Assembly (NCBI RefSeq): GCF_016888515.1
Contig: NZ_JAFEJK010000001.1
Coordinates: forward strand, 1,583,475-1,647,474
Length of the DNA: 64,000 nt
DNA from: Shimia biformata
GTDB taxonomy: Bacteria > Pseudomonadota > Alphaproteobacteria > Rhodobacterales > Rhodobacteraceae
Direction of reading: 5' to 3'
Made by a program: the position numbers and the translations under genes. Under the pieces are notes generated by a model, which ran no database searches, was not told the DNA's origin, and worked only from the letters and a program-made list of their open reading frames with translations. This document shows, piece after piece, positions 44,647 to 51,653 of this stretch; position 1 is the stretch's first letter; each line of letters starts with the position of its first letter.

Positions 44647-44660
44647 CCCGCACGGTCGGG

Positions 44661-44718
44661 CAGGGGTATTTTTGACCAGAAAAAAGCCGCTTTCTCTTTC
44701 TTCAAATACCTTGGGGTG
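44661..44718. repeat. dispersed GTATTT repeat, inverted pair d (meaB/rpmB intergenic)
   Basis: A plus-strand copy GGGGTATTTTTGACCAGAAA followed at once by a minus-strand copy reading CACCCCAAGGTATTTGAAG-AAAGAGAAAG. The two together make an imperfect hairpin of the whole unit. Confidence 0.6.
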
Positions 44719-44816
44719 AATGGCCGCCATGGGCGGGCAGAGGGGCAATGCCCCTTTTCGCCATCGCCCGGGGCGGCCAAGTTGGTGGCGATGTGGATAT
44801 CTTCGCGGTGAATCAC

Positions 44817-44845
44817 TTGACGCCCCCGGAAAACGGGCCTAAAGA
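44817..44845 (+). promoter_or_regulatory. predicted rpmB promoter
   Basis: -35 TTGACG (44817-44822, 5/6), 17-bp spacer, -10 TAAAGA (44840-44845). Gives a leader of about 85 nt before the L28 start. Confidence 0.55.
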
Positions 44846-44936
44846 CGCCAAACGAGTTTTCGGGCGCTGTCCTTGGCGGCGCCCCTTTGCATTGACGGGG
44901 TCCACCCCCGTGGACCGTTAAGACGAGGATGAACCC

Positions 44937-45227
44937 ATGTCGCGCCGCTGCGAACTGACCGGTAAAGGCCCGATGACTGGCAACAATGTCAGCCACGCCA
45001 ACAACAAAACCAAACGTCGTTTCCTGCCCAACCTGAACGACGTCACCCTGCAATCGGAAACCCTGGGCCGTGGCGTGAAGCTGCGCATTTCGGCCTCGGC
45101 TCTGCGCAGCGTCGATCACCGCGGTGGTCTGGACGCCTTCCTTGCGAAAGCCAAGGACGAAGAGCTGTCGGCCAACGCGCTGAAAGTGAAAAAAGAGATT
45201 GCCAAGGCACAGGCCGCAAACGCCTGA
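44937..45227 (+). CDS. rpmB: 50S ribosomal protein L28
   Basis: 96 aa: [33 protein letters not shown] is the canonical L28 start (Cys at position 5, [10 protein letters not shown]), and the C-terminal helical extension [21 protein letters not shown] is the alphaproteobacterial form. Binds 23S rRNA near the E-site. GAGGA lies ahead of the ATG. Transcribed alone from the promoter at 44817, with a terminator at 45257. Confidence 0.97.
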   Translation: MSRRCELTGKGPMTGNNVSHANNKTKRRFLPNLNDVTLQSETLGRGVKLRISASALRSVDHRGGLDAFLAKAKDEELSANALKVKKEIAKAQAANA

Positions 45228-45256
45228 TCTGCCTGACGTAATCGGACAGTGAAGTC

Positions 45257-45292
45257 AGCCCTGCCGGTCTCCGGCGGGGCTGTTTCCTTTTG
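45257..45292 (+). terminator. rpmB terminator
   Basis: AGCCCTGCCGG-TCT-CCGGCGGGGCT hairpin (45257-45281, one T-G pair) followed by GTTTCCTTTTG, 30 bp past the L28 stop. Confidence 0.8.
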
Positions 45293-45333
45293 CCGCTTTC
45301 CATGTCCGGGAAAACCGGTCTAGGGTCCGCGCC

Positions 45334-45681
45334 ATGAACGCGATGCGCGCATATCTCTCGGCGATTCTGGTCGCTGCGCTGGTCCTGACGGGGCACAGCA
45401 TGGCCATTGCGCGTGGCATGCCCGGTGCGGCGGGCTGGATGGAGCTTTGCACCGGTACCGGCCCGGTCATGGTGGCGATGGATGCCGACGGCCAGCCCAC
45501 CGGCGAAAGCCATATCTGCCCGGATTTCAGCCTGTCATTGCTTGATCACGTGGCCCCGACCGAGGCGGTCGCGCCGCCGGTTGCGCTTCGGTTCACGACG
45601 ATTCTGTCCGCCCCCGCACCCCGTTCCGAGGGGCTGACCCCCAGAACCGCCAAAGCACGGGGGCCACCTGCGATCCTGTAA
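45334..45681 (+). CDS. DUF2946-like exported protein
   Basis: 115 aa with an N-terminal signal or anchor (AYLSAILVAALVLTGHSMAIARG, residues 5-28), a short beta part (MELCTGTGPVMVAMDADGQPTG) and ESHICPDFSLSLLD. DUF2946-type proteins commonly have Cys-x-x-Cys (CPDC) at this point and accompany copper genes; here the second Cys is Phe, so the metal site, if any, is incomplete. It lies 47 bp before a PCuAC copper chaperone gene on the same strand, suggesting a copper-handling operon. ATG 45334 has AGGG upstream. Confidence 0.6.
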   Translation: MNAMRAYLSAILVAALVLTGHSMAIARGMPGAAGWMELCTGTGPVMVAMDADGQPTGESHICPDFSLSLLDHVAPTEAVAPPVALRFTTILSAPAPRSEGLTPRTAKARGPPAIL

Positions 45682-45728
45682 GTCATCTCAACCGACCTGA
45701 CAGGACCTTTACACGCAGGAGATTACCG

Positions 45729-46235
45729 ATGTCCTTCAAGACTTTCACCCTTGCTGCCCTGACCGCAGCGACCCTTGCCATGCCCGCCTTTGCCGACAGC
45801 GTCATTTCGGTCAGCGATGCATATGCCCGTGTTTCGACCAAGATGTCGAAATCCGGCGCCGCCTTCATGGTGATCGAAAACACCGGAGCCGAAGATGACC
45901 AACTGGTCGGCGTTTCGTCCGACATTGCCGCCCGGGTGGAACTGCATACCCACAAGGATGACGGCAATGGCAATATGAAGATGATGCATGTCGAGGATGG
46001 TTTTGCCATCCCCGCCGGTGGAAAACACATGCTGAAGCGGGGCGGCGATCACGTGATGTTCATGGGGCTCAAGACGGGGTTGGACCATGGCGACAGCGTT
46101 ACCGTGACCCTGAGTTTTGAGAAGGCAGGCGACGTGACCGTCGAAATTCCCGTCGATCTTGACCGCAAAGCAGATCATGGGGCCATGAATCCCTCGGGGG
46201 ACCATTCCGGCCATAAGATGAAGAACGACAGCTAA
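45729..46235 (+). CDS. periplasmic copper chaperone PCu(A)C
   Basis: 168 aa. The signal peptide is MSFKTFTLAALTAATLAMPAFA, with cleavage expected after residue 22. The mature domain has the PCuAC copper-ligand set: RVELHTHKDD, MKMMHVEDG, and HMLKRGGDHVMFMGLK, supplying the His/Met ligands of the H(M)x10Mx21HxM pattern. The C-terminus is His/Met rich (DHGAMNPSGDHSGHKMKND). Delivers Cu(I) to the CuA or CuB centre of cytochrome oxidase. AGGAG lies before the ATG. Confidence 0.93.
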   Translation: MSFKTFTLAALTAATLAMPAFADSVISVSDAYARVSTKMSKSGAAFMVIENTGAEDDQLVGVSSDIAARVELHTHKDDGNGNMKMMHVEDGFAIPAGGKHMLKRGGDHVMFMGLKTGLDHGDSVTVTLSFEKAGDVTVEIPVDLDRKADHGAMNPSGDHSGHKMKNDS

Positions 46236-46261
46236 GTGGTTCTTCCCAAAAGTAAAACAAG

Positions 46262-46290
46262 AAAAGGCCGGGGTGTATCCCGGCCTTTTT
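46262..46290. terminator. bidirectional terminator between PCuAC and sirtuin genes
   Basis: AAAAGGCCGGG / CCCGGCCTTTT hairpin with a six-base loop and T/A-runs on both sides; the two flanking genes converge on it. Confidence 0.85.
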
Positions 46291-46300
46291 CGTTCCTGAC

Positions 46301-47011
46301 CTAACGGCCCGCGGCGCGTTTCAATTCGCTGGCAACCCAGGCCGGGACGGTTTCGGTCGCCTTGCCGAAACAGGTCTCGGCAAAATCGGATACGGTGGAC
46401 GAGGGCGCGAGGTTGATCTCGATCGTATGCGCGCCGCCCATGGCGGCATCGCGCACAAAGGCGGCGGCGGGATAGACCTCGCCCGAGGTGCCAATGGCGG
46501 CAAAGACGTCAGCCGAGGCAAGATGCGCCCAGATGTCATCCATGTAATAGGGCATCTCGCCGAACCAGACCACGTCGGGCCGGGTGGCGGGCGCGCCGCA
46601 GGTGGGGCAGGGATCGGGCTTGTGCATCTCGGGCGGGGCCTCCCACCGCGCGTCGCAGGCGGCACAGAGCGCGCCTGCCAGACGGCCATGCATGTGCAGC
46701 ACGTTGCGCGATCCGGCGGCTTCGTGCAGGCCGTCGACATTCTGGGTCACGATCACCACTTCGCCGGGATGCTTCGCCTCTAGCGTGGCCAGCGCGGTGT
46801 GCGCGGCGTTGGGGGTGGCCTTTGCCGCGTGCTGGCGGCGGGCGTTGTAGAAGCCATGCACAAGGTCGGGGTCACGGGCGAACCCTTCGGGCGTAGCCAC
46901 GTCCTCGATCCGGTGTTGCGACCAAAGCCCGCCTTCGTCGCGGAACGTGCCCAGCCCGCTTTCCGCCGAAATGCCCGCGCCCGTCAGGATCACGATCTTG
47001 TCTGCCGCCAT
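46301..47011 (-). CDS. cobB: NAD-dependent protein deacylase (sirtuin)
   Basis: 236 aa, class III sirtuin size. The NAD site is VILTGAGISAESGLGTFRDEGGLW, followed by VTQNVDGLHEAAGS and the catalytic His in LHMHGRL. The zinc site has two Cys pairs: CAACDARW and CPTCGAP. The sequence RDEGGLW and the Tyr/Arg of the desuccinylase pocket (HAAKATP region has no clear YxxR) leave acetyl versus succinyl specificity open. Removes acyl groups from lysines, for example of acetyl-CoA synthetase. Divergent from the tyrosine phosphatase gene. Confidence 0.93.
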   Translation of the reverse strand: MAADKIVILTGAGISAESGLGTFRDEGGLWSQHRIEDVATPEGFARDPDLVHGFYNARRQHAAKATPNAAHTALATLEAKHPGEVVIVTQNVDGLHEAAGSRNVLHMHGRLAGALCAACDARWEAPPEMHKPDPCPTCGAPATRPDVVWFGEMPYYMDDIWAHLASADVFAAIGTSGEVYPAAAFVRDAAMGGAHTIEINLAPSSTVSDFAETCFGKATETVPAWVASELKRAAGR

Positions 47012-47088
47012 GCCGCCCTCCGATCTTGCGCCGCTACCTTGGCAATCGTGGCCGGATCGGGCAAGGGTGGAGGAAAAGGAGCGCGCCG

Positions 47089-47526
47089 ATGAATGTCCTC
47101 TTTGTCTGCCTTGGCAATATCTGCCGGTCTCCGGCCGCCGAAGGGGTGTTTCGTCAGATCGCCCATGGCTGCGCCACCGACAGCGCCGGGACCGGCAGCT
47201 GGCACGTGGGGGAACCGCCCTATGGCCCGATGCAGGACGCCGCCCGCGCGCGGGGCTATGACCTGTCCGACCTGCGTGCGCGGCAATTTTCAGCCCGCGA
47301 TTTCGACCGTTTCGACCTCATTATCGGCATGGATGCCAGCAACATCGCCAATATCGAGCGTCTGCGGCCCAAAGACAGCACAACGCCCGTGCGCCTGTTC
47401 ACCGATTACGCCCCGGATACGGGTATGGATGAGGTGCCTGACCCCTATTACACCCGCGATTTCGACGGCGCGCTGGACCTGATCGAGCTTTGCGCCAAAG
47501 GGTTGTGCCGGGATATCGGGGTTTAG
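47089..47526 (+). CDS. low-molecular-weight protein-tyrosine phosphatase
   Basis: 145 aa. The P-loop VCLGNICRSP (C-x5-R-S) is at residues 6-15 and the general-acid motif DPYYTRD near 115. Such enzymes dephosphorylate tyrosines, or arsenate-type and exopolysaccharide kinases in bacteria; with no wzc-type kinase nearby the substrate is unknown. The longer frame from 47026 is rejected because AAGGAG precedes 47089. The TAG stop is built from the TA target site and the first G of the MITE that follows. Confidence 0.9.
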   Translation: MNVLFVCLGNICRSPAAEGVFRQIAHGCATDSAGTGSWHVGEPPYGPMQDAARARGYDLSDLRARQFSARDFDRFDLIIGMDASNIANIERLRPKDSTTPVRLFTDYAPDTGMDEVPDPYYTRDFDGALDLIELCAKGLCRDIGV

Positions 47527-47832
47527 GGTCAGGACCCATTGATCCTGCATCACTGGCGCCAAACCCGCGAAATATCAGGGGTTTGGAGCGCGCCGGGAAT
47601 AGTGGTTCCATTTCCAAGCGCTCCAAGCCGCTGAGATGAAGCGGGTTTGACGTCCGTCGCTCCGAAGGAGCGCCAATCAACAGCGGCACGCCTTCGGCGT
47701 GACGGATTTGGCGGATTTTCAGCCTGACGGCTTCTCAGGGCCTTGAAATAGAACGACTATTCCTGCGGCCCTGATCATGGTCAGACAGAAAATCTGCCAA
47801 ACCAGTGGCGCAGGATCAATGGGTCCTGACCC
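47526..47832. mobile_element. 307-bp MITE-like element with 23-bp TIRs and TA duplication
   Basis: Perfect 23-bp terminal inverted repeats at 47526-47548 and 47810-47832 (outer part GGGTCAGGACCC), extended by a diverged block CACTGG and a further shared block GGAATAGTxGTTC in both arms (around 47600 and 47750). TA dinucleotides flank it at 47524-47525 and 47833-47834, the target duplication of IS630/Tc1-mariner elements. There is no transposase frame, so it is non-autonomous. It contains two small hairpins: GCTCCGAAGGAGC and CACGCCTTCGGCGTG. Both flanking genes end exactly at its edges. Confidence 0.88.
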
Positions 47833-48782
47833 TAGTCACCGATCAGCGACAGGCTGTCCCCAAGCCAGGGCAGCGCGGCGCGGGCCGGGTCGATAACCTG
47901 TTCGCGCAGAAGTGCCCGCAGGGTTGTGGCAACCGTCGCCGGCACGTCCTCGGGCCAGTCGGCACTGGCATAGAGCGAGATCGTGCGCGTGAACGGCGCG
48001 AAGGGCAGGGGATGGGCCGCGACCCGGTCATGAAACCGGCCCGCCCGCATGAAGCCAAGCGGGGTGGTGATGGTCCAACCGGCGCCATTGGCCACCAGTG
48101 CCATCAGCGCAACATGGCTGCCGATCTGGAAATGGTCGTCGAAGGTCTGGCCCGCACGGGCCAGCTGGGTTTCGATCTGCTGGCTTATCAGCTGGTCTGC
48201 GTCATAGCGCAGAAACGGCAGACCGGACATGGCGTCCGTTGGGGCGGTGTCGCGCGGAGAGACCAGAATGAACGGATCCCGCACCAGCCGGGTTTCCTGC
48301 ACGCCGGCGATGACCTCTCCGCTGCTGGCGGCAACACCCAGGTGCAGGCTGCGATCCCGCAGCGCGGTGGTGATTCCCAGCGACGGCGCAGTGAGCAGGG
48401 TCAGGTGCCCGCCATTCAGCGTCTCGGCCAGGATCGTCGCCAGACGCGGCGTCAGGTCATTGTCGAAATCGTCGATGATCCCCATCGACAGCGTGCTGAG
48501 GTGGCCAAGATCGAGAACAGCCAGTTCGGATTGCCCCAGCCGCAATTCGCTCAGCGCGGTCTGCGCCCGTGTCAGAAAGCTGCGCCCGGCCGGGGTCAGG
48601 GACATGGGTCGCTTGCCGTGGTCCACCAGCGCCGTGCCTAGCGCGGATTCAAGGTTTCGGATCTGCTGGCTGACCGCGGGCTGCGACAGGCCTGTCGCCT
48701 GCGCCGCCTGCGCGACCGACCCGCTGGCCGCCAGCGCCTCGAACACTTCCAGCCCCTTCAGGGTGACGCCCTTGATAAGCAT
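47832..48782 (-). CDS. LysR family transcriptional regulator
   Basis: 316 aa. The N-terminal winged helix (residues 8-65) has VFEALAASGSVAQAAQATGLSQPAVSQQIRNLE, the LysR pattern, and the rest is a periplasmic-binding-like effector domain. Start MLIKGVTLKGL at 48782. It has no divergent partner (the next gene to the right is 157 bp away on the same strand), so the target is unknown. Its TAG stop on the minus strand is formed by the TA duplication plus the terminal base of the MITE. Confidence 0.9.
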   Translation of the reverse strand: MLIKGVTLKGLEVFEALAASGSVAQAAQATGLSQPAVSQQIRNLESALGTALVDHGKRPMSLTPAGRSFLTRAQTALSELRLGQSELAVLDLGHLSTLSMGIIDDFDNDLTPRLATILAETLNGGHLTLLTAPSLGITTALRDRSLHLGVAASSGEVIAGVQETRLVRDPFILVSPRDTAPTDAMSGLPFLRYDADQLISQQIETQLARAGQTFDDHFQIGSHVALMALVANGAGWTITTPLGFMRAGRFHDRVAAHPLPFAPFTRTISLYASADWPEDVPATVATTLRALLREQVIDPARAALPWLGDSLSLIGD

Positions 48783-48938
48783 TCTGGCCTCCGGTGGTTT
48801 TCAAAATAGTGAAACTGTCCGGGGCTGCGGTCAAGAAGCGACCACCGTTTTTTAACAAAAAAACCAAAGGCATGGGGCAAGTGCCGCAATATGCCCCGCG
48901 CGGGTATTTTATTCGGGAATGTGATGGTGCTGGGGGTG

Positions 48939-49262
48939 TTATTTCACCAGATGGCCACAGCTTGCCGCGGCGATGCCGCCGAAATCCTTGTAGCGCAGCC
49001 AGAACTTTTCATGGGCGCGATTGTCGGACTGGCGGATTTCCTGGCTGCGGTGCGGGTCATTGAAGAAGGTCGCGGCGATGCGCTGATCCTTGACCGACAG
49101 GGTCTGATTGGCGACCTGCTGGATGCAGTTGCACAGCGGGCGGGATTTCTGACGCCTGTCGGACTTGAGACAAGCCTTGTCCATCAGCCCGGCCTGCACC
49201 GCTACCGGCGCTGCGGGAAGTAACATCAGCGCCACCAGCGCCACGCAAAGACCCTTGGTCAT
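48939..49262 (-). CDS. small secreted Cys-containing protein
   Basis: 107 aa from ATG 49262. Signal peptide MTKGLCVALVALMLLPAAPVAVQA (cleavage expected after residue 24). The mature protein has four Cys (31, 44, 46, 103): ACLKSD, LCNCIQQVA and SCGHLVK, likely two disulfides, and a conserved-looking centre DQRIAATFFNDPHRSQEIRQSDNRAHEKFW. I recall homologues in Rhodobacterales carrying the label 'arginine transporter', for which I see no support. Periplasmic; function unknown. The longer frame to 49655 runs antisense to the next gene. Confidence 0.7.
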   Translation of the reverse strand: MTKGLCVALVALMLLPAAPVAVQAGLMDKACLKSDRRQKSRPLCNCIQQVANQTLSVKDQRIAATFFNDPHRSQEIRQSDNRAHEKFWLRYKDFGGIAAASCGHLVK

Positions 49263-49463
49263 GAATGCCTCATCGCCTCGTTTTTTCCGTCCTGCGTGCG
49301 CGGCATCTTTGGCCGTCATCTTTTGCAGGACAATGCTCGGGCGCAGTATGCCGCCAACGCCGTCGAATTTCAATTCCCCGCCAACCATTCGCCGCGACGC
49401 CGTTTTCCCGCTTCCCACCGCGCCCCGGCGTGGTCTAACCTGATCCCAGGAGGAGCCGTTCAC

Positions 49464-49784
49464 ATGCCCAAGATTTCCCAATCCAATCAATACCAAACCG
49501 TGATCACCACCTTCGAGATGACCCCCGGAACCTGCCAGGATCTGCTGGATGCGCTGACCTCGGCCTATGACGAGTTCATCTCCAAGCAGCCGGGCTTCAT
49601 CTCGGCCGGATTGCATGTCAACGACGCGCAGACCCGGATCGCCAACTACTCGCAATGGGAGCGGCGCGAGGATTTCCAGGCCATGCTGCGCAGCGATGAG
49701 ATGCGCGAGCGCAATCGCAAGATCAACCTGCTGTGCCGCAGCTTCGAGCCGGTGATGTATGACGTCGCCAAGACCTATGGCTGA
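49464..49784 (+). CDS. antibiotic biosynthesis monooxygenase (ABM) family protein
   Basis: 106 aa, one ABM ferredoxin-like domain: YQTVITTFEMTPGTCQDLLDALTSAYDEFIS, then GFISAGLHVNDAQTRIANYSQWERREDF and a C-terminal strand FEPVMYDVAKTYG. The W-x-x-x-x-D/F pattern around QWERREDFQAM is typical. Members are small cofactor-independent oxygenases or haem degraders acting as dimers; the real activity is unknown. AGGAGG precedes the ATG at 10 bases. Divergent from the secreted-protein gene and 92 bp before the universal stress genes. Confidence 0.8.
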   Translation: MPKISQSNQYQTVITTFEMTPGTCQDLLDALTSAYDEFISKQPGFISAGLHVNDAQTRIANYSQWERREDFQAMLRSDEMRERNRKINLLCRSFEPVMYDVAKTYG

Positions 49785-49808
49785 GGGATGATTCCGGCGC
49801 GCTGCGAC

Positions 49809-49850
49809 ATGACCTGAATCAAGGCCGCCATCCGCTGCTTCTCATACACT
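49809..49850 (+). promoter_or_regulatory. FNR/Crp-type promoter of the universal stress genes
   Basis: ATGAC-CTGA-ATCAA at 49809-49822 matches the FNR consensus TTGAT-N4-ATCAA at 8 of 10 positions. A -10 TACACT at 49845-49850 predicts a start near 49857, which places the box centre at -41.5, the class II activator position. FnrL-like control by low oxygen is the natural reading. Confidence 0.55.
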
Positions 49851-49876
49851 CCTGTCAAACATCAGGAGTTTTTGAC

Positions 49877-50281
49877 ATGTACAAACATATTCTTGTTCCG
49901 GTCTCTTTTGACGATGACCGCAATGCACCGGCTTCGCTGGATGTGGCCAAAGTGCTGCTGGACGAGGGCGGCAAGGTTACCTTGCTGCACGTGATGGAGC
50001 AGGTGCCGCAATACGCCATCAGCTATATCTCGACCGACACCCGTGCCGAGACCAAGAAGGCCATCAAGTCGGCGCTGTCGAACATGTCGGACCTGCCGGG
50101 GGCAGAGGCCGTGGTCGTCGAAGGCCATTCCGCCCGCACCATTCTTGACTGGGCAGAGGAAAACAAACCCGACTGTATCATCGTCGCCTCGCACCGTCCG
50201 GGCATGCAGGATTACCTTCTGGGGTCGACCGCCGCGCGCGTGGTGCGCCATGCCCAATGCGCGGTGCATGTGGTGCGCTGA
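49877..50281 (+). CDS. universal stress protein (UspA family), first copy
   Basis: 134 aa. Starts MYKHILVPVSFDDDRNAPASLDVAKVLLDEGG, the Usp first strand and helix, and ends with SHRPGMQDYLLGSTAARVVRHAQCAVHVVR, the ATP-loop region in which the second Gly of G-x-x-G is replaced by Asp. Cytoplasmic dimer expected. It lies 62 bp before a second copy and behind an FNR-like box, suggesting a role in oxygen limitation or stationary phase survival. Confidence 0.9.
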   Translation: MYKHILVPVSFDDDRNAPASLDVAKVLLDEGGKVTLLHVMEQVPQYAISYISTDTRAETKKAIKSALSNMSDLPGAEAVVVEGHSARTILDWAEENKPDCIIVASHRPGMQDYLLGSTAARVVRHAQCAVHVVR

Positions 50282-50343
50282 TCCCGGCGCATCGTCCTGA
50301 CCAGAGGAACGAAGAAAGGGAGCGGACAAGAAAGGAGGAGCTC

Positions 50344-50748
50344 ATGTATAGAAATATCCTTGTGCCGATTGCCGTGGATCACGATCCGCATACCGCTCAG
50401 GTGCTTGATATTGCCCGGCTTCTGGCCGATGAGGGGGCGTCGATCACGGCATTGACCGTGGTCGAGGCCATCCCCGAATATGTCGCCCAGCAACTGCCCG
50501 AGGGCCAGCTGGAAAAGACACGGCACATGGTCGAGGATGGGCTCAGGTCCGAAGTCAGCGGGGCCGATGTCAAGGTTGTCGTGGTCTCGGGCCATTCCGG
50601 GCGCACGATCCTTGATTATGCCGAAGAACACGGGATCGACTGCATCGTGATGCATTCGCATCGCCCCGGCCTGACGGATTATCTGCTTGGCTCGACGGCG
50701 GCGCGGGTCGTCCGCCATGCCAAATGCGCGGTGCATGTCCTGCGCTGA
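50344..50748 (+). CDS. universal stress protein (UspA family), second copy
   Basis: 134 aa, the same length as the gene before it and clearly a tandem paralogue: MYRNILVPIAVDHDPHTAQVLDIARLLADEG against MYKHILVPVSFDDD..., and MHSHRPGLTDYLLGSTAARVVRHAKCAVHVLR at the end. The G-x-x-G position is again G-L-T-D. A strong ribosome site (AAAGGAGGAGCTC) precedes ATG 50344; the longer frame overlaps the first copy. Probably cotranscribed with it. Confidence 0.9.
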   Translation: MYRNILVPIAVDHDPHTAQVLDIARLLADEGASITALTVVEAIPEYVAQQLPEGQLEKTRHMVEDGLRSEVSGADVKVVVVSGHSGRTILDYAEEHGIDCIVMHSHRPGLTDYLLGSTAARVVRHAKCAVHVLR

Positions 50749-50837
50749 CCCGCCATGCGCATGACGCAGAAACTGCATGTTCCCCGTTGCCACCCTCTGT
50801 GCCATGGTGCAGGCAGGATAGAACGGGGACCGATTTC

Positions 50838-51653
50838 ATGAGTGATCTGCCGATTGTCGGCGCGCAGCTCAGCGTGCTGGACCTGGACCGCCACCGCGAC
50901 TGGCTGTTTGAAAAGAACCGGGACCTTGAACTGCCCGAGTTCTGCATGGCCGACATCCTGAAAAAACCCGACACGTTCATCGACATGGCCCAAAAGAAGC
51001 TGGACGGCTGGTCCGGGCGGTTGGGTATTCACGGGCCGTTTTCTGGCTTCGAGCTGGACGTGAAGGACCGCGACATCCGCCCCATCGTGCAGGCGCGGCT
51101 GGATATGGCGCTGGATGTCTGCGGACGGCTTGGGGCGGTGCAGATGGTGATCCACTCGCCTTACGACCGCTGGGACCAGACCAACCTCGACCGCGCGCCG
51201 AAACTGCGCGACGGAATGCGCAACGCGATTCTGGACACGCTGAAACCGGCGCTGGCGCGGGCCGAGGACATGGGCGTCACGATGGTTCTGGAAAACATCA
51301 AGGACACCGACCCCCGCGACCGCCGCGCCGTGGTCGAGGCCGCAGACAGCCCCGCCCTGCGCCTCTCGGTCGATACCGGCCACGCGCATTGGGCGCATTG
51401 GGTCGACGGCGCGCCGACCTGCGATATGTTCATCGCCGATGCCGGTGACCTGTTGGGCCATGTGCATCTGCAGGACACAGATGGCTATGCTGACCGGCAC
51501 TGGCCACTGGGTCGCGGAAATATCCCGTGGTTTGGTGTGTTCGAGGCGCTGAAACGCTGCAAATCCGCGCCCCACCTGATTGTCGAGATCAACGATTTCG
51601 ATCAGGTGCAGGCCAGCGTCGCCCACCTTGAGGCGCTGGGCCTCGCGCAGTAG
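50838..51653 (+). CDS. sugar phosphate isomerase/epimerase (AP endonuclease 2 TIM barrel)
   Basis: 271 aa. TIM-barrel protein of the xylose isomerase-like superfamily: metal-ligand regions are visible as FGMSMVLENIKD-like GVTMVLENIKD (Glu), LSVDTGHAHWAHWV (Asp/His), HVHLQDTDGYADRH (His, Asp) and HLIVEINDFDQ (Glu). Members isomerise sugars or inositol derivatives with a divalent metal; the substrate here cannot be fixed. ATG 50838 follows ACGGGGACC. The TAG stop directly abuts the TGA of the convergent racemase gene with no base between. Confidence 0.85.
   Translation: MSDLPIVGAQLSVLDLDRHRDWLFEKNRDLELPEFCMADILKKPDTFIDMAQKKLDGWSGRLGIHGPFSGFELDVKDRDIRPIVQARLDMALDVCGRLGAVQMVIHSPYDRWDQTNLDRAPKLRDGMRNAILDTLKPALARAEDMGVTMVLENIKDTDPRDRRAVVEAADSPALRLSVDTGHAHWAHWVDGAPTCDMFIADAGDLLGHVHLQDTDGYADRHWPLGRGNIPWFGVFEALKRCKSAPHLIVEINDFDQVQASVAHLEALGLAQ

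Noticed and set aside
48893-48920. GCGGGTATTTTATTCGGGAA as an eighth copy of the dispersed repeat
   Set aside because: Only GGGTATTT matches; the CAAGAAAGAAG half is missing.
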